Assembly: GCA_009741485.1 (NCBI GenBank) | Contig: CM019218.1 | Span: forward strand, 41,521,894-41,585,893 | DNA: 64,000 bases | Source: Malurus cyaneus samueli | Lineage: Eukaryota > Chordata > Aves > Passeriformes > Maluridae | Direction: 5' to 3' | Part shown: positions 25,162 to 39,010 of the stretch, piece after piece | Layout of the letters: every line of letters starts with the position of its first letter | Numbering within the stretch: the stretch's first letter is position 1 | The notes under the pieces: generated by a model | Told to the model about the DNA's origin: nothing | Database searches by the model: none | Seen by the model: only the letters and a program-made list of their open reading frames with translations | Translations under genes and position numbers: made by a program

Positions 25162-25750
25162 TGTCATGGTTCAACACCAGCTGGCAACTCAGCCAGACAG
25201 AGCTTGATCCACCACAGTGGGATGGGGGAGAGAATCAGAAGGGCAAAAGTGAGAAAACTTGTGGCTTGAAGTGCAGACAGTTTAATAGGGAAAGCAAAAG
25301 CCATGTGCAAATGAGCAAAACAAAACAAGGAATTAATTTATTTCCCACGGGCAGATGTTCAGCCTTCCCCGGGCTGAATTCAGGGCTCAATCACGTGTAA
25401 CAGTGACTTGGGAATGCAAGCATCACCACTCCAAACGTCCAACTCTTCCTCCTTCTCCCCCCAGCTTCATGGGTTAAGCACAATGCCATATGGTCTGGAA
25501 TATCCCTTTGCTCAGTTGGGGTCAGCTGTCCTGGCTCTGTGCCTTCCCAACTCCTTGTGCACCCTCAGCCTCCTAACTGGTGGAGTGGTGTGAGAAGCAG
25601 GAAAGGCCTTGAGTCTTGAGTGGACAACAGACTCAACAATAACTAAAACATCCCTGAATTTTCAGTGCTGTTTCCAGAACAAATCCAAAACATAGACCCA
25701 CACTACCTATGGAGAAGAAAATTAACTCTACCCCAGACAAAATCAGAACA
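25162..25750 (-). mobile_element. Solo LTR of an endogenous retrovirus, ERVL-like
   Basis: A 589-bp long terminal repeat in reverse orientation. On the lower strand it starts TGTTCTGATTTTGTCTGGGG, continues with the typical 'tagagttaattttcttct' near the start, and ends ACCATGACA, so the LTR has TG...CA ends. Interior landmarks match a family I know from many avian genomes: 'gggatgggggagagaatcag', 'gacagtttaatagggaaagc', 'aaaacaaggaattaatttat', 'atatccctttgctcagttgg' and 'gtggtgtgagaagcaggaaa'. No gag, pol or env sequence lies beside it, so it is a solo LTR from recombination. The 5-bp flanks (gaaac and aagac) agree only in part. Assignment to the ERVL class is from memory. Confidence 0.85.
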
Positions 25751-28700
25751 AAGACCAAACACTCTTCGTTTCCTCTTGTCTCTTAAATGACATCACTGGA
25801 CTGTTGAGCAAAAGAGATTAGATCACAGCAAACACAAATTTTCCCTCATAACATGCTGAAGATAATCTTTGACATCATGCCAGACTCTTAAAGGCTACCA
25901 AGTTCATGCTACCAAGTTTCATCTCCTCAAACTAGAAGGCACTGAGTTTCCGGGACTGTTAGAAGTCATATGAACAAGGTTTCAGATTGGCTACTTCAGG
26001 AAGACAAGTGTGGGTTAGAAAAAAACTTTATCTCCCCTGATGTTAGAGACTATCTTCCTTTTTCAGGTGCTTCAATAACATTTTAGGGCTTCATCTGTTG
26101 GACACAATGATTTGTCCCACAAACATTTCTTCCAATGTTCATACTGAAGATGCTGCTCTTCCAAGCATCTTGCCTAATGTAGCCACTGACTCCAGCTGTC
26201 ATTATGCCCCTAGGTCTATGAGGCAATGGAAAATGTCTTCCCAACAACATGTATTTCTTATGGGCCACTACACTCATCTCATAGGAGGAATTTCTTGCCA
26301 GGGCATATTTTTGATTTGTCACACATTCACATATTTTTGATAAGACACACATTCACTGCAGAGCCACCCTTTGGGAAGCAGTAAAGGAGGCCGCCTTCTC
26401 TTGCAAGTACAAAACAAATGGCTCAGAAGGAGACATCTCTTCTCACAATTTATTCACAAAGCCTGCCCAAAGGAAAAACAAATAATAGACAAAGTACAGG
26501 TTTAGGTCCTTTAAAGCATCATGAGAATTACACACACTCTCTTTTGATTAGACTGTTGTCCTAGGTTAGCTATTTTGCTCCCATTAAATTCATTCAAACC
26601 ACGACAACTGTAGTGTGATATAATGGGAAACACCACTGGAGCCATCATGAGCCCACAGGACATCCTGACAAGTTTCCAGACTAAACATGAAACCATAGTC
26701 TCTTGACTATTTAATTTGTGTTTCTGTTTCCCTTGCATGTCTTCTCTCACTCCCGGGGCATTAATTTATCTTGCCCACAGACCTGAAAAAACTCCAGATA
26801 CTGTGAATACTGTGTTCTCTGCCTGATCCCTCTCAGGTAGAGCACTGCTTTACTACTGAAGACTTCAAGAGGGTTTCCAGCCAGGCAGAGAAATGCAACT
26901 GGCACCTGTTGGGACTTGCACATACAACCACACCCTTTCAAACCATTTGGAAGGAGTGTCTCAGAGCAGGTTTTCCCACTGAGAGACATGATCTTCCACC
27001 TGTTGATATCTGCAATGGAAATTAGGAAGGAATCTCTCAGTAGACCACGCAAGGGTTGGAAGAAACCCTGATACTGCTGAGAAAATCCTCTACTTCTCTT
27101 TTGTTTCAACATTTCTTTCCAAATGGAAGAAACACTTCCCACTGACATGTCTGTTAGATTTAGAGACACCCTGCCACATAGGAAAGAGTGATGCAATGAA
27201 AGATTCTGCAGTCTCTTTCCAGACCCTTGTGGTGCTAAAACAAATACCAGACATTCACCATGGAACACCAAGCAGGTGAGCACAACCCAGCTCAGACTGG
27301 CCATGCCATAGGGAAAACCTCACTTACAGCAAAACATAGATTGAAAACTGGTGGGTTTCCAATATCATCACAACATGGAGTATTAAAAGAGCTAGACCAG
27401 ATCCTGAAAACCAAAAAGCATACACAGCACAAAGATTCATACAGGCTAATTTACACCTGCTACTCTGCAGTTAGTTTGAATATCTTCATGGAGTTTCTCT
27501 AAAGGCAAACACTGAGAGAGAGAATACCAAAAACTTCATGTACTTTTGCAGTGTTTACTATAAGGACAACCAACTGTGATCTCTCTGTGATCACATTGCA
27601 GAATAAATTGATTGGAAAGAGCAGGCAAGAAGTGTTTTTTAAGGCAAAGGAGCTATCAAATTTCATCCTTCCCTCCAATTTTTGCAGTTTTGGCACTTAA
27701 ATAGCAAGTGTTGTAGTGCCTCTCACTGAGCAAGAATTAGGTGTTACAATAAGCCTCTGCCAGTAATGCTGACTAAATACTTGTGATCCCGAGCAGATGG
27801 AGAAATGCAGCTGAGTGGCATCACATGCATTGTATTAATTCCTCCTTTCTTCTTCTCTCCTAGTTTTCATTGTTGAAATAAAGATTGCTGAATCTATTGC
27901 ATCCTCCCATCTATGGGGTCAATATCCAATTGCATCTGTAATATTGTTTACTGCTTAATCAGTCCAGTCTTACACAGGTCATAACAATCCTTTCATCATT
28001 TTCCTTATCAGATAGTTCATCAGTCTCCTAGACAACATGACAGTAGCACACAGGTCCTAAAATTAAGCAAGAGAAGCTATTCTAATTCCTCTGTAAAGAC
28101 ATCCTGTGAACAAACCTGGCTTCACAACTTTTCACATATTTCAACCACCAACAGATAGTTATCAAACCTCTGTAGCATAGCCAAGTACTTCTTTCTCAAG
28201 TCCTTTTTTCCCTCATTATCTTGTTTGAATGTAAATGTAATTCCTGGTTAGAACCAGAAGCTGAGTGCTGTCACTGGGTAATTTTGAGTCTTATTCCACA
28301 GACACTGAAGTGACCAAGCATTTTATTTTAATCCAGATGTTCCCTGTTCTTTGTTGGAAGTTGCTGAAGTAGGTTTTACACATTTTCCTGACCACTGAAA
28401 GTTGCTCTGTTTTCTCTGTTTCCTGTGAAGATCTTTCTAATTCAATAAAGCCTTTCCTCTGGCAGAATAAAGTATGTTGGATTAGACATTAATTTTTTTA
28501 ATGTTTGGCACTTGTCCTTGTTAGAACAGAAATCAAACCCATATAGAGAGGATTCCTAATTGTGTAATAAATGGTCCTGGTTTAACCCAAGGTTGTAAGT
28601 ATGAGCAGAGACTTCTACAGAGCGGAAGTTGCAGCATTTTTTAGTTTGCCAGTAACCACACATTTGCTGGAAGACTTCAGTGATGTGTACACCAATTCCC

Positions 28701-29183
28701 AAATCCTCAGAGGTTTCTTAAGCAAGTATGTGGAAATTAGAAATCCCGTTACTCATGGATTTGTAATGAAATAACTTATTCAAAGTGATGACCAGGATGT
28801 GCATTCAGCAACTCTGAAATTCAGCCATGCTCGGGAACTTCAGGCCAAACTCTATTGTAACATGGGGTGAAGAATGAAGAATAAAACTGCTTTGAAGGTC
28901 TCTCAGTTAGAGACAACTGGAAGCTTGTTGTGCCTATGCAGAAATAATCAGAAGTAGATCCATCCTTGTCAAGATTTGAAAAGCAACTCTGTCTTATATG
29001 AAACAAAGTTAGTTGATAATTATTTACATAGGCAAGCAATAGTGAGTTAAAATTTTATAATATAGGGACTGAAATCAACATAATAGGAAGAAGCTAGCAA
29101 CTAAGAAGAAAAATCAGCAGAGAATTTTGAAAGGATAGCACCTTTTCTTATACCTTACTAGTTATTGAAAGAAATGCACCAGC
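25751..29183. other. Intergenic, no firm gene
   Basis: No recognisable exon, RNA gene or transposon. It contains the longest open frame outside the CpG island, 185 codons on the - strand (26747-27304). That frame has a hydrophobic start but no domain that I recognise, so it is not annotated as a gene. Confidence 0.45.
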
Positions 29184-29862
29184 ACAGGTGGGGGACTGAA
29201 CTGCTGGGAAGCACCATGAAGAAGAACTTGGGGGTCCTGGTGGACAACAAGCTGTCCATGAGTCAGCAGTGCCCCTGTGGCCAAGAAGAGCATTGGTTTC
29301 CTGGGGTGCATTAGGAGAAGCATTGCCAGCAGGTCAAGGGAGGTGATCCTGCCCCTCTACTCAGCCCTGGTGAGGCACATCTGCAGGGCTGTGTCCAGCT
29401 CTGGGCCCCTCAGGACAAGACAGACATGGAGCTTCTGGAACAAGTCCAGTGGAGGGCAACAAAGATGGGTAAGGGACTGGAGCAACTCACAAGGAATGGC
29501 TGATGGAACTGGGCCTTCAGCCTCAAGAAGAGAAGACTTAGAGGAGACCTCATCAACATTAATAAGTATCTGAAGGGAAGGTGCCAAGAGGATGGAGCCC
29601 AGCAATAGGATGAGTGGCAACAGGCAGAAGCTGATGCACAGGAAATTTAACCTGAACACAGGGAAGAACTTCTTTCTGCACAGGTGATTGTGCACTAAAA
29701 CAGATTGTCCAGAGAGGCTGTGAAGTCTCCCTCACTGGAGATATTCAGGATCTATCTGGACACAATCCAGGGCCATGTGCTCTGGGATGGCCCTGCTTGA
29801 GCAGGGACATTGGATCAGAACCCTGTGGTCTCTTCCAACCTGACCCATTCTGAGATTCTGTG
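29184..29862 (+). mobile_element. CR1 LINE fragment with ORF2 end and 3' UTR
   Basis: Forward-oriented CR1 copy. Landmarks in order are 'cttgggggtcctggtggaca', 'gtgcccctgtggccaagaag', 'cctggggtgcattaggagaa', 'cctctactcagccctggtga', 'gaggagacctcatcaacatt', 'cacagggaagaacttctttc' and 'tggtctcttccaacctgacc', ending 'tgagattctgtgaa'. The wording is that of a CR1 subfamily different from the copy at 17945. Frames are interrupted, so it is inactive. Confidence 0.92.
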
Positions 29863-32800
29863 AAACAGTCCCAAACAGACAAATATGGCTATAGACTTGT
29901 GACATTCTGGACCAAAAGAAATTAAGATTCAGTACTAAAACATGAATCAGTAACACAAAACACATGTTACAATGTCTCACTAAATCAGGAATATGATTGG
30001 CTGACTGTTGAACCATTTCCATCACCTTTTTAAGAAAGAAAATTTTATATCTTAGTGATTCCCCCTGCTCCTTAAATACTTTTCTTCTTAAATGGACCAT
30101 TACTGAGAATTGCTCAGAGATGCTCAAAGAAGGCACAAAGCAAGAAGTGGTGCAATGCAAGCATACATTTTGTCGTCCCTTTAAAATATGCTACCTATTA
30201 AAGATAGAAAACACACATCTTACTTTAGCTCCAGACCATTAGTATTTCACCCATTCAGAGACGGGTGAAATACTCATTCAGAAATCCAGGAATTGGCTCA
30301 TGTACAAGAAGGGAGAACAAAATGCTGTTGCTGAAGAGGGGGAAAAGGGGAGGGGAAACTTAGATATGAAACATAATATTCCTCAGGCTTTTATGTTACC
30401 CACTTGTGTTAACATTCAGTATTTCTTCTTTTAAATTGCAACTTGTATGCCCTGTATTTTAAGGCACCAAATTATACTGCCATATTGAGGATTATTTAAG
30501 CAATCCCAGTAAGTAGGTCAGTCAGTAATTTACTCTTGGTTTATTAGAGGGTGCTAAAAGAAAAGAGCAACACCGTTATTTGTTAAATGAACAGCAGGAC
30601 CCAAATTGTTGGGGGAGAAAAAGCCATTAGTTGAGGAAGTGTTTTGTTAAGATCTCTAGAATAATGAAAACTATGGCAAAATCTTTGTTTACCACCAAAA
30701 TTTGTGTAAGGAGCAAACACAATTAGAGCAGCCTTCTTTGCACAGCAGGTTGGATTAAGCGGCAGGAGGAACAATGCAAAGAAGAGCTCTGATGACCCAG
30801 GGGACCAAGATGGGGGATGCATTTGCTCTTGTGCAGCCTGATTAGACCAGGTTTTTCCACAGACAGTGGAAAGAGCCAGAAGCTGCCACTTAGAGAAAAA
30901 AAAGGATCTCAGTCAAATTTCTTTAGAATCACAAGCAAGAATCATTCAGTTAAGATTTTGACATACACAAGGGCAAAAAAATATTAAATTGTCTTTATGA
31001 AACTAGAACAGCCTTCTGGCATCAGACCTCAGATATTTACTTGGTAACTAATCTCCAATTTCCCAGTGTTCCCACTGGAAATTCTCGCCAGTACTGTAAT
31101 GCATCAAATGAATTTTAAAGAGAAGGTATTGATTTTGATGTGTGGCTGTAGGTAAATATGTAAGGCCAGAATAAAGCTTTTTAAAAGGCACTAACTGAAT
31201 GGCATAGAAGGGGTGAAAAGGGCAAGGATCTGGTCTTAAACCTATCCTTTCTTTTGAAAGTAGCATCAACAGCTCATCCATGTGAATACTCTTAATTTTT
31301 TCATGGGTTTGGATAGAGACAGTGGTAATGTCCTGCCTGTGCATCATCATCCTCAGAGCCATGCAGAAGGGGTGATTGTGTACACTAATGCTTAGCACTC
31401 ATAACAGAGGTAAATGGTAATATTCTTTTGGCTCAGTTATTTTACAGCAGTGTAACTGTGCCTGGGCTGTGGTAATAAACCAAAGTTTCGTTGATGTTGG
31501 CTAAAGAGCTTCCTTGAATGTTAGCTCTCAGTTACAGTTTGTCTTTTCCTTTCCTTAGAAACCTTTCTCCCTAAAAACAAGTTTTATTCATGAACCCAGC
31601 TCTAGCTGACCTTCCTCACTGCAGGAGACTGATTTCAAAATCCCTCCCTCACAAAGAAATTTTTTTCCACAACCTCTGAAGCAAAAAACATACTTAAATT
31701 TCCAAATCACTGCTACAGGATTTTATGGGAGCCTTAACTTTCCAGGGGAGTCTGCAATAAATCAGAAAGGCTTTATTAAGAGCTAATTTAAAATATCCTG
31801 GTAATTTTTTGTACTTAAAAAACACAGAGAGCAAGTAAGATCATCATTGCTCTGCTATAGAAAAGAGGTAGTTTGGGGAAGTGAGCCAGAAATGGGTGGT
31901 CAGCAGGTCAATACTGGGACAGTCCCTGGTCTCCATTTATTTCTGTTTTCTGAGTTCATCACCTGTGGAGGGTAACAGGATCTTCCTGTTAAATACTGGA
32001 GAATGTAAAGCAGTTCCAGAATGCAATATTTGAACTTATTATAAGAACCAGCTTTCCACAGAAGGCAGCATGTCCAAGTCCCCAGTGTTCAGAGCACTAG
32101 GAAACTTCAGACAAACGCATACACATAGGCATCTGCATTTTTAAGGATTCAGGAAAACAAGTATAGACACAAAATACGAACTGAAAGTCAATAAATTGTG
32201 GTACCAGCCTGATGGGGGAAAAGCATTTCATTAGAAATTCATTTTCAAGGTAAGTCCGAGAGCCTTCTCTGGCACCTGTCTAGTGACTGAAGAGTTTATT
32301 AGCCCAGATACATCAGACAGTCTTGTAACCAGCAGTATCAGTTCCTCTTCTCCAGATAACCAGGAATCAATCCATTTAGGACATCATGCATCACATTTCA
32401 GCTGGCAATCCAGAAGCCAGCAAAGATTGCATAGCACAAACAGTTGTTTCTTGAAAAAAAACATTCTGCCCATTGACTGTTGAAGTTCATGGCTAGTTCT
32501 GAGGCACAAGCAGCGTGAAGAACACAGTTTGTGTGACATCCTTCAAGTGGCACAAGCACAGACTGCTGTTTTCTCCAGATTCCTAACCTAAATTCATTCT
32601 TGACAGCTGTGGTGACCTCATCTGTGTCCAACCCCATATCCAGTCAGCATAGCTGACCAAACAAATGCAAACAGGAAACCCAACACCTTGCAGATGGCAT
32701 GGCCTGTGTGAGCTCACTGTTACCTTGAAATGGCTCTAGCACTGAGGAGGGGCTGACAGAAAAACTGACAGTTCTTAATTCACTTTCAGATGAGGAAGAA

Positions 32801-34403
32801 GGCAGATTCAAAACAGGTAAGACAAGCTTACTAGTGTCTTTTGTCAAAAAGTAAGGACATTAGAGAACATATGTGTCCCTGTCATGATGTCTAAGCATGT
32901 CAGTATTTCAACAGTCAAGGGAATCAGAGAGAGATGACCCAAAAAGATCAAATGTTGACTATAGGAAGCCACAAAACCAATGCAGTCACCCAACTTTGCA
33001 CTGGGTACATAAACTATCCAGGCTCCAGAGAGACAGAAGGTATCAGGCATCATGAGGGATGAATCGCCTTTTTCACAATTCTCTTCTAAAATAGGAGGAC
33101 TAAGAGTAGACTAAAAAATAAGACTGCAAAGAGCATGGGAGCAAACAAAGATTCAGTAATCCCTTGTTTGAAAGCAAGCTTGACTTGGTGCTGCTCTCGC
33201 CCCCACAAAAATGGCACTGTCAGTCTGTCCTGTGTACCTACTGTCTCACCACAAGTGGTTACAGTGACACAGGCCATTAACTGATTTCCTCAGCAAATTC
33301 CACCTCAGAAAACCTTTTACTTCAAAAGAAACTGAAAATTCACATAAAAATCACATCATCTGGCCCACAAGATATGAGAAAACTTTTCACGACAAGAAAC
33401 AGACAAGTGGGCAGCTAGACTAAGGCAGCAGGACTTTGCAAAAATGCCTGCTCTATACTATCTGTCTGATATCATGAATCACTAAATTACTGACTGATGA
33501 CCTGTGGAGTTTCTATTCCCTTACAGAACAGAAAGGGTTATGGGCTAGAAATGCCCTAGCAGAACAACTTAGAGTACAGCACTTAGACGTGCACTACAAA
33601 ATGCTGCTGAAAAATACACCAAAAGTAGAATCCCTCCTGTAAATTCCACTTATTAGTACTTTAATCAAACACATTTTTCTGCCTTGAGTAAACAAGCATA
33701 TGAGGAAAGAATGAGCAGCTAAGAGAAGTTTGGGTTTTTTTCCATTTTTTACATCTAGTTTAAGTAACAAATAGCTGGCTTCTACAGTGATGACTTCTCA
33801 CTTAGGAGGCATCATTTGGCTTTTAAGAGCTTAACGGGGACTGTAATTAGACCACTGCTGCTTGCTTGTCAAATTTGCAATCTGAAATTCCTTCCCCAAC
33901 ACAAAGCAATTGGAAGAAGAATGCAAAGTAAGTGCCTGCATTTCTGTGTGAATGCAGAAGGTATGGACTGAAATTCACACATAAAGCTCAGGCTCAAATA
34001 TGCAGCCTCACGAGGGGCGTCCATCGCCCAGACCGAGCATGGCCAGATGGTCAAAGCAGCTCTGACAACACAATTCCTGGGGAGGGGGCTTTGCAGTGAA
34101 ATGGCCTCTTTGGGCAAGGGCAAGGATGCTGAGACTGGACAGCCCTGTCCTACAAGCTCTGCCTGCTACACCTAATGGATGGATACTGGATGAAAAGGAT
34201 AAAAGCTGAGAGAAGAGTTAATGGTTATTATGGGGTGTAATAGGACTGGCAGACAGGGTGATACACAGACAGTAGCCTCACAAAGAAGCTGAGGCAGGAT
34301 AGGATCTTGTAAGCAAGAATCCTGGAGTTTATTTTAGTATTTTAAAATAACCATCACATAACAGAAAGCATTGAACTCTTCTGTCTGTCTATACTTTATG
34401 CAC
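29863..34403. other. Intergenic, no gene seen
   Basis: About 4.5 kb without recognisable genes or clear transposons. Open frames of up to 142 codons (29732-30160, -) partly overlap the CR1 end and carry no domain. Confidence 0.55.
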
Positions 34404-34438
34404 AAAAAAAAAAAAAAAAAAAAAAAAAAAGAAAAAAA
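34404..34438. repeat. Poly-A tract
   Basis: Twenty-seven A's, one G, then seven A's. It may be the tail of a retroposed sequence on the + strand, but the upstream 300 bases were not recognised. Confidence 0.95.
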
Positions 34439-37400
34439 GATGGCAGAAACCAAGAACATACCTATGTCAGATGCTAGGTGTTACTACGATAAAGTTCAAG
34501 CAAACTTATATTATTTAACCATAATGTAAAGAAGACCAAGACCTATGAAGGAGCTATAAGAAAGAGCAACTTCTGATTTCAGTCATGGAGTCCTTTAAAG
34601 GCATTGCTCTTACATACCAGGTCCTTTCTTGAGGAGAGGAATACACTACCAAAAGCAAAAGGAAGGTTATTCTGTGCTTCTCAGTTTCAGCACAGAAGCT
34701 GTTTCAAAGCAAAGAATAAAGTCGCTGTATTTCTTGAGGCAGCTGAGGAAAACCTTCAGGGTTTGCTGTGAAGGTGCAGTGATCTCTGCATTCAGCACAA
34801 AACTGCACATGCAGCAACATCTTTGGCAGCTGGGCCTTACACACAGTGCCCTTTATGCACAGGAACACAAGGCAGTCCCTAATGCCTGATCTCAAGTCTG
34901 GAATTCTCTTGTGGGTACATAAGACAGAGTCTATCAGACTACTTGGACATTTAATAAGACATTGATCTCACCCTCAAGGTTCCTCAGTGAAACCAAGGCC
35001 TTCCCACTGTCTTCAACTTTTCCTAAAAAATCACTGCATCCTGCAGCCACCTAGATGGCTGTTCCCTGCTATGCTCCCGCCATATAACCTACAGATTTGA
35101 ACCTAGCAGCAGTGGGAATAAACATTTATTAGCTGCCTGGCAGCCAGCAAGTAGTTATTTTTTCCAGGGTAGTTGGGATGTGAAGAAGGCTGTATTGATT
35201 AACTGGGCTCTGAGTCCCTGAGAGATAGCAGCCTCTTTCTGCTCATGGCAGGTCAAGCAGATATGACCTCTCATGTTGGCAGACAACTGTTGGAGAAGCA
35301 ACTTTCTGACATGTCAGCACTTCATGTTCCTCTTCGTGTGAAAAAAACACTGACTAGAAAAGCCAGACCTCCATAAAAGAAAAAGGGGCTTCCCATCAAT
35401 ATTCAGAAGAATCAAGAAAAATTTCCCCTATCATCAGATATTCTTTTGTATTCAGGTAACAGGAATGAAAAAGGACAGCAAAACAGAAGAAAGAAAACTC
35501 ATTTGCTTTCTGAATGTAGGCATGTGTGCAAACATCTACTCCATCCACGTTCTCACTAACTCTGAAGAGGGGAACTCCTTGTTTATTCTGGTGTGTCATT
35601 GACCAAGTTTCCCTGCTCTTCTCCACCTCCCCTAAGAGGCATCTTGGAATTCTTCAAAGAAGTAAATGGGTTTGGCATTTAAGTGACCGGCCTTCAGCGC
35701 CCTGAATCATATGAGCCAGACCTGCCCTCGGCCTTGGAACACAGGCTGCTTCTTTGTCAATGCTTCATTAAAGCAGTATCTGCACACTGGGGCATCCTTG
35801 CTCCTGCTGGTAAAACTATACCCTCCTAGAAAGCTGATCCAGGTCTTCAAAACTCACAGAAATTTCAAGAAAGCCAAAGATGCCAATCAGCATTCATCTT
35901 GAAAGACCTATCGCTGCACTGCCATGACCATGGTTACTTCTGCCAGAAGGCTGAGAAGGAATGTCAGAAAGTTACAGCAAATCAAAAAGAACATTTTTTC
36001 TAACTCATCTAGAAAACTGGGTACAAGTCCATTCTTCCTCTAAATAAAGGGAAAGGAGGAGAATGGGAAAGGCTGAATTTCAGGAGGATCTTTTACTTCA
36101 CTGCAATGCACTTTTTAAACATTCCTAAGTCACACAGCAAACCTTTGGGGTAGACTTCATTAACTTACTAATAGGGTATAAAAAAGAAGATTAGAAAGAC
36201 AACGAAATAACAGAGGGAAACACGAGATTAATGAAATGTTTCACATGCAAAACTAGAACTGCATTAAGAAATCTGTCATCCCAGTCCTTCCCTATCCTCT
36301 AATGACACCATTTCCAGCAAAGGATTTTGTGTTTTCATAGGGCTCCCTCTGTAAACTGCTAGCAAAGAGTTAGAATTATGAGGAAGTGCAGACAGCCAGT
36401 TTTGGAGACCGATCAAGAGGAAGGCACTGTCTGCAGAAAAACAAAGTCAGAAGAATAGGCAGGCATATCTAGAACAAATTATATCCCTTTTTTTTTCTGA
36501 TTCTATCCTTCTGTCATTTAAAAGTATGAGCCTACTCACCAACTTCAGAGCTTGCAATCCTGCCTCTTGCATCTACCACTGTGCAGTGTCACACAAATAC
36601 CAGTCATCAGGATGGTGCTCCTAAAGGAGAAAGAAAAAAACAAAATGAAAAAAAAACCCAAACCAAACCCTTTCAAGCCAAAGAAACCACTTGTAGCCAA
36701 GGCAAAGTCCAGTCCAGATGTGCTGGTAATCTCTCACTTGCCTGTATGAAAAAAGGAATACAGGTAAAATTTTCACCTCTTGTCGTCCCGTCTGCCTCCA
36801 TAAATAACAGGGTCCTTCCATAGCCTAGAACAGAGGCATCAAGCCACCTCCATGTACATCCATGGCAGTAACCAGATATTTTTCTAAACATCAGTCCTAG
36901 ACAGAGCTGACAGGAGAGTGAAAAGGCTCTTTACAGTGCCATATTTCAATGTGGTTTACAGCCATAAGGAAGCAGGTCAACTATGACAGTTCCTGAAGTG
37001 ATAAAAACTGAGGCAGATTTACTGCATTGCTCTTTGGAGTCCAGCAAGACTTTCTAACATATTTAAAAAAAAACATCTTATCAAAGCTGTAATTCCATTG
37101 CATGGAGATACACATACTTATCACAAGCACACTGAGTGAAAGCCTCAAAAGTAAGCCCAGACAAATTATGTATATTTCTTTCCTCCGAGAAAACAAATTA
37201 TTTACCACAGAGACTTTAGCAGAACTCACCATTACACAAAGTAGGCAACAGGGCATTATGACCAAAATTTTGAAAAGCAGAGTGTCCACTTTGTGACATT
37301 TTACAGTGGTGTCTGATTACCAAAAGAGCAGAGTGACAATCTCTCTCAATCAGCCTACTCTTGGCACCTTAAATGGATAGTGATTTTGAAAAACCAAAGG

Positions 37401-38862
37401 GAAAGTCACTGAAAATTCCACCTCTACAGAGGGAATTTGCCTAGGACCTTCATGAACCTCTCCTGAAACTGATCAAGTAGTTTTTTAGGGCCAGTATCAT
37501 GTAAAATGGTGTGACACTCCCATCTGCAGAATTGCAAGAGCGATACAGCAAAGCATATACTTTGCACTGTAGAGTTGAATCACCAGAGGAACACCAAGAT
37601 TCCTGCACGTCTTTCAACATCAAATAAAACCAAATTGGTTTTTCCCATATAACTGATAGCTGGTAGTGTATCCAAATGTCTAACAAAAATTGGCTGGCTT
37701 TGAAAGAGATTTTTTCTGGCTTCCTTCCAACCTGGTCTCAAAGCTACCTCCATAAGATTCAAGCCTCCAATGTAACAGACATGCAAGAAAACAAGATGCT
37801 CACTAGTTACATATATTAAATCCTGAGACATTTTCCATTGTTGCAGGTGTTGATAGATCATCTGTTCCAAACTTAGGTCAGCTCATACTTTTTATTCTTC
37901 CCTAAAACAGATAAATGAAGCAAAAGAGGACAGAATTTTTTTAACTCCTCATCCTTCTTTCCGCTAAATTTACCTCTTGCATTCTTCCAAAATGTGTAAT
38001 CACATGGTAGAAGACATTTTTTTCCCCTTTCTGAGCAAGTAATGAACAAGTAAACCCCATTTTGGTTGATGGAAATGCCGCTGAGATGTACTCAACTTAT
38101 TTTTTGCCATTTGACAGAAATGTACGATTTTTCCTTTTTTCTTGGTTTTTTTTTCTTTTTTTTTTTTTCCAAGGAGGGAAGAATTCTTATGCCAGCTCTG
38201 GGATATGAAGTCAAAATTACAAGTGCACTAATTATCCATGTCATTGCACCAATGCTGGATAAGGCAGCCACTCTGGAAACAATAGCTGGGGCTTGAGGTA
38301 TCCACAGGGAAAAGAGAACATCGTGCTTGATTTACTGCCCTTCTCATGGGATTTACTCTTGGCAAAGTGCCTCTGTGGTTTATGTCAGAAGGGATACATG
38401 ATTTGCATGTGCATCCAGTGCTCACTGTGAGGTAACTCTTTAGTGCTGATGGAGCATAAAAGGGCTGAGCATCCCGTGAAAAAAAATAAAAACAAACCAA
38501 CTAAAAGACACCTGAGAATTATCCTCCATCAGGAAAAACCAAAGAACTGACAGGGTCTGGTAGGAGAGGGAGAAAGATGAACACCCACATATCTCTCCAA
38601 CAAATCCAAAAGCAGTGATGAGAAGAAATTAGTGTTAGATTCTGGCAGAACAGTGTCAGTGCATGAAAATCTGCAACAAGAATATGAAACAAGCACATTT
38701 CTGGGTCCTTTTTTTTCCCTTTTTCTGCTCTTTGGATAATTTTAGAAACAGACAATAGTTTTTCCAGGTGTGTATTAGTACAAATAATGTAGGTAAACAC
38801 AGATGGACAAATAACACTTTGATCAGCATGCTCAGGTGGAATCAGATCAGTACCCATCAGAA
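34439..38862. other. Intergenic, no gene seen
   Basis: About 4.4 kb with no supported gene. A small A/C-rich patch lies near 36635-36670 and a T-rich patch near 38145-38170. Frames are short and unrecognised. Confidence 0.55.
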
Positions 38863-39010
38863 ATATTCCATGATTCCATGATCCTGTACTTTAAAACACA
38901 AACCAACCAACAAAAAAAACAACCAAAAAAAAAAAAAAAAAAAAAAAAAACAAAACCACACACACACAAAACCAAACAACAACAAAAACTCAAAACCAAA
39001 AACACCCAAA
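38863..39010. repeat. CR1-tail-like motif and A/C-rich low-complexity tract
   Basis: The segment 38868-38886 reads 'tattccatgattccatgat', close to the ATTCTATG octamer repeats that end CR1 elements. The sequence before it was not recognisable as CR1. It runs into AACC/CAAA-rich sequence with a run of 26 A's (38925-38950), a short CA run and more AAAC units to about 39010. The low-complexity part is certain; the CR1 link is weak. Confidence 0.6.

Noticed and set aside
29277..29695. Open frames of 98 (+) and 112 (-) codons
   Set aside because: They are derived from the CR1 element at 29184-29862 and are not host genes.
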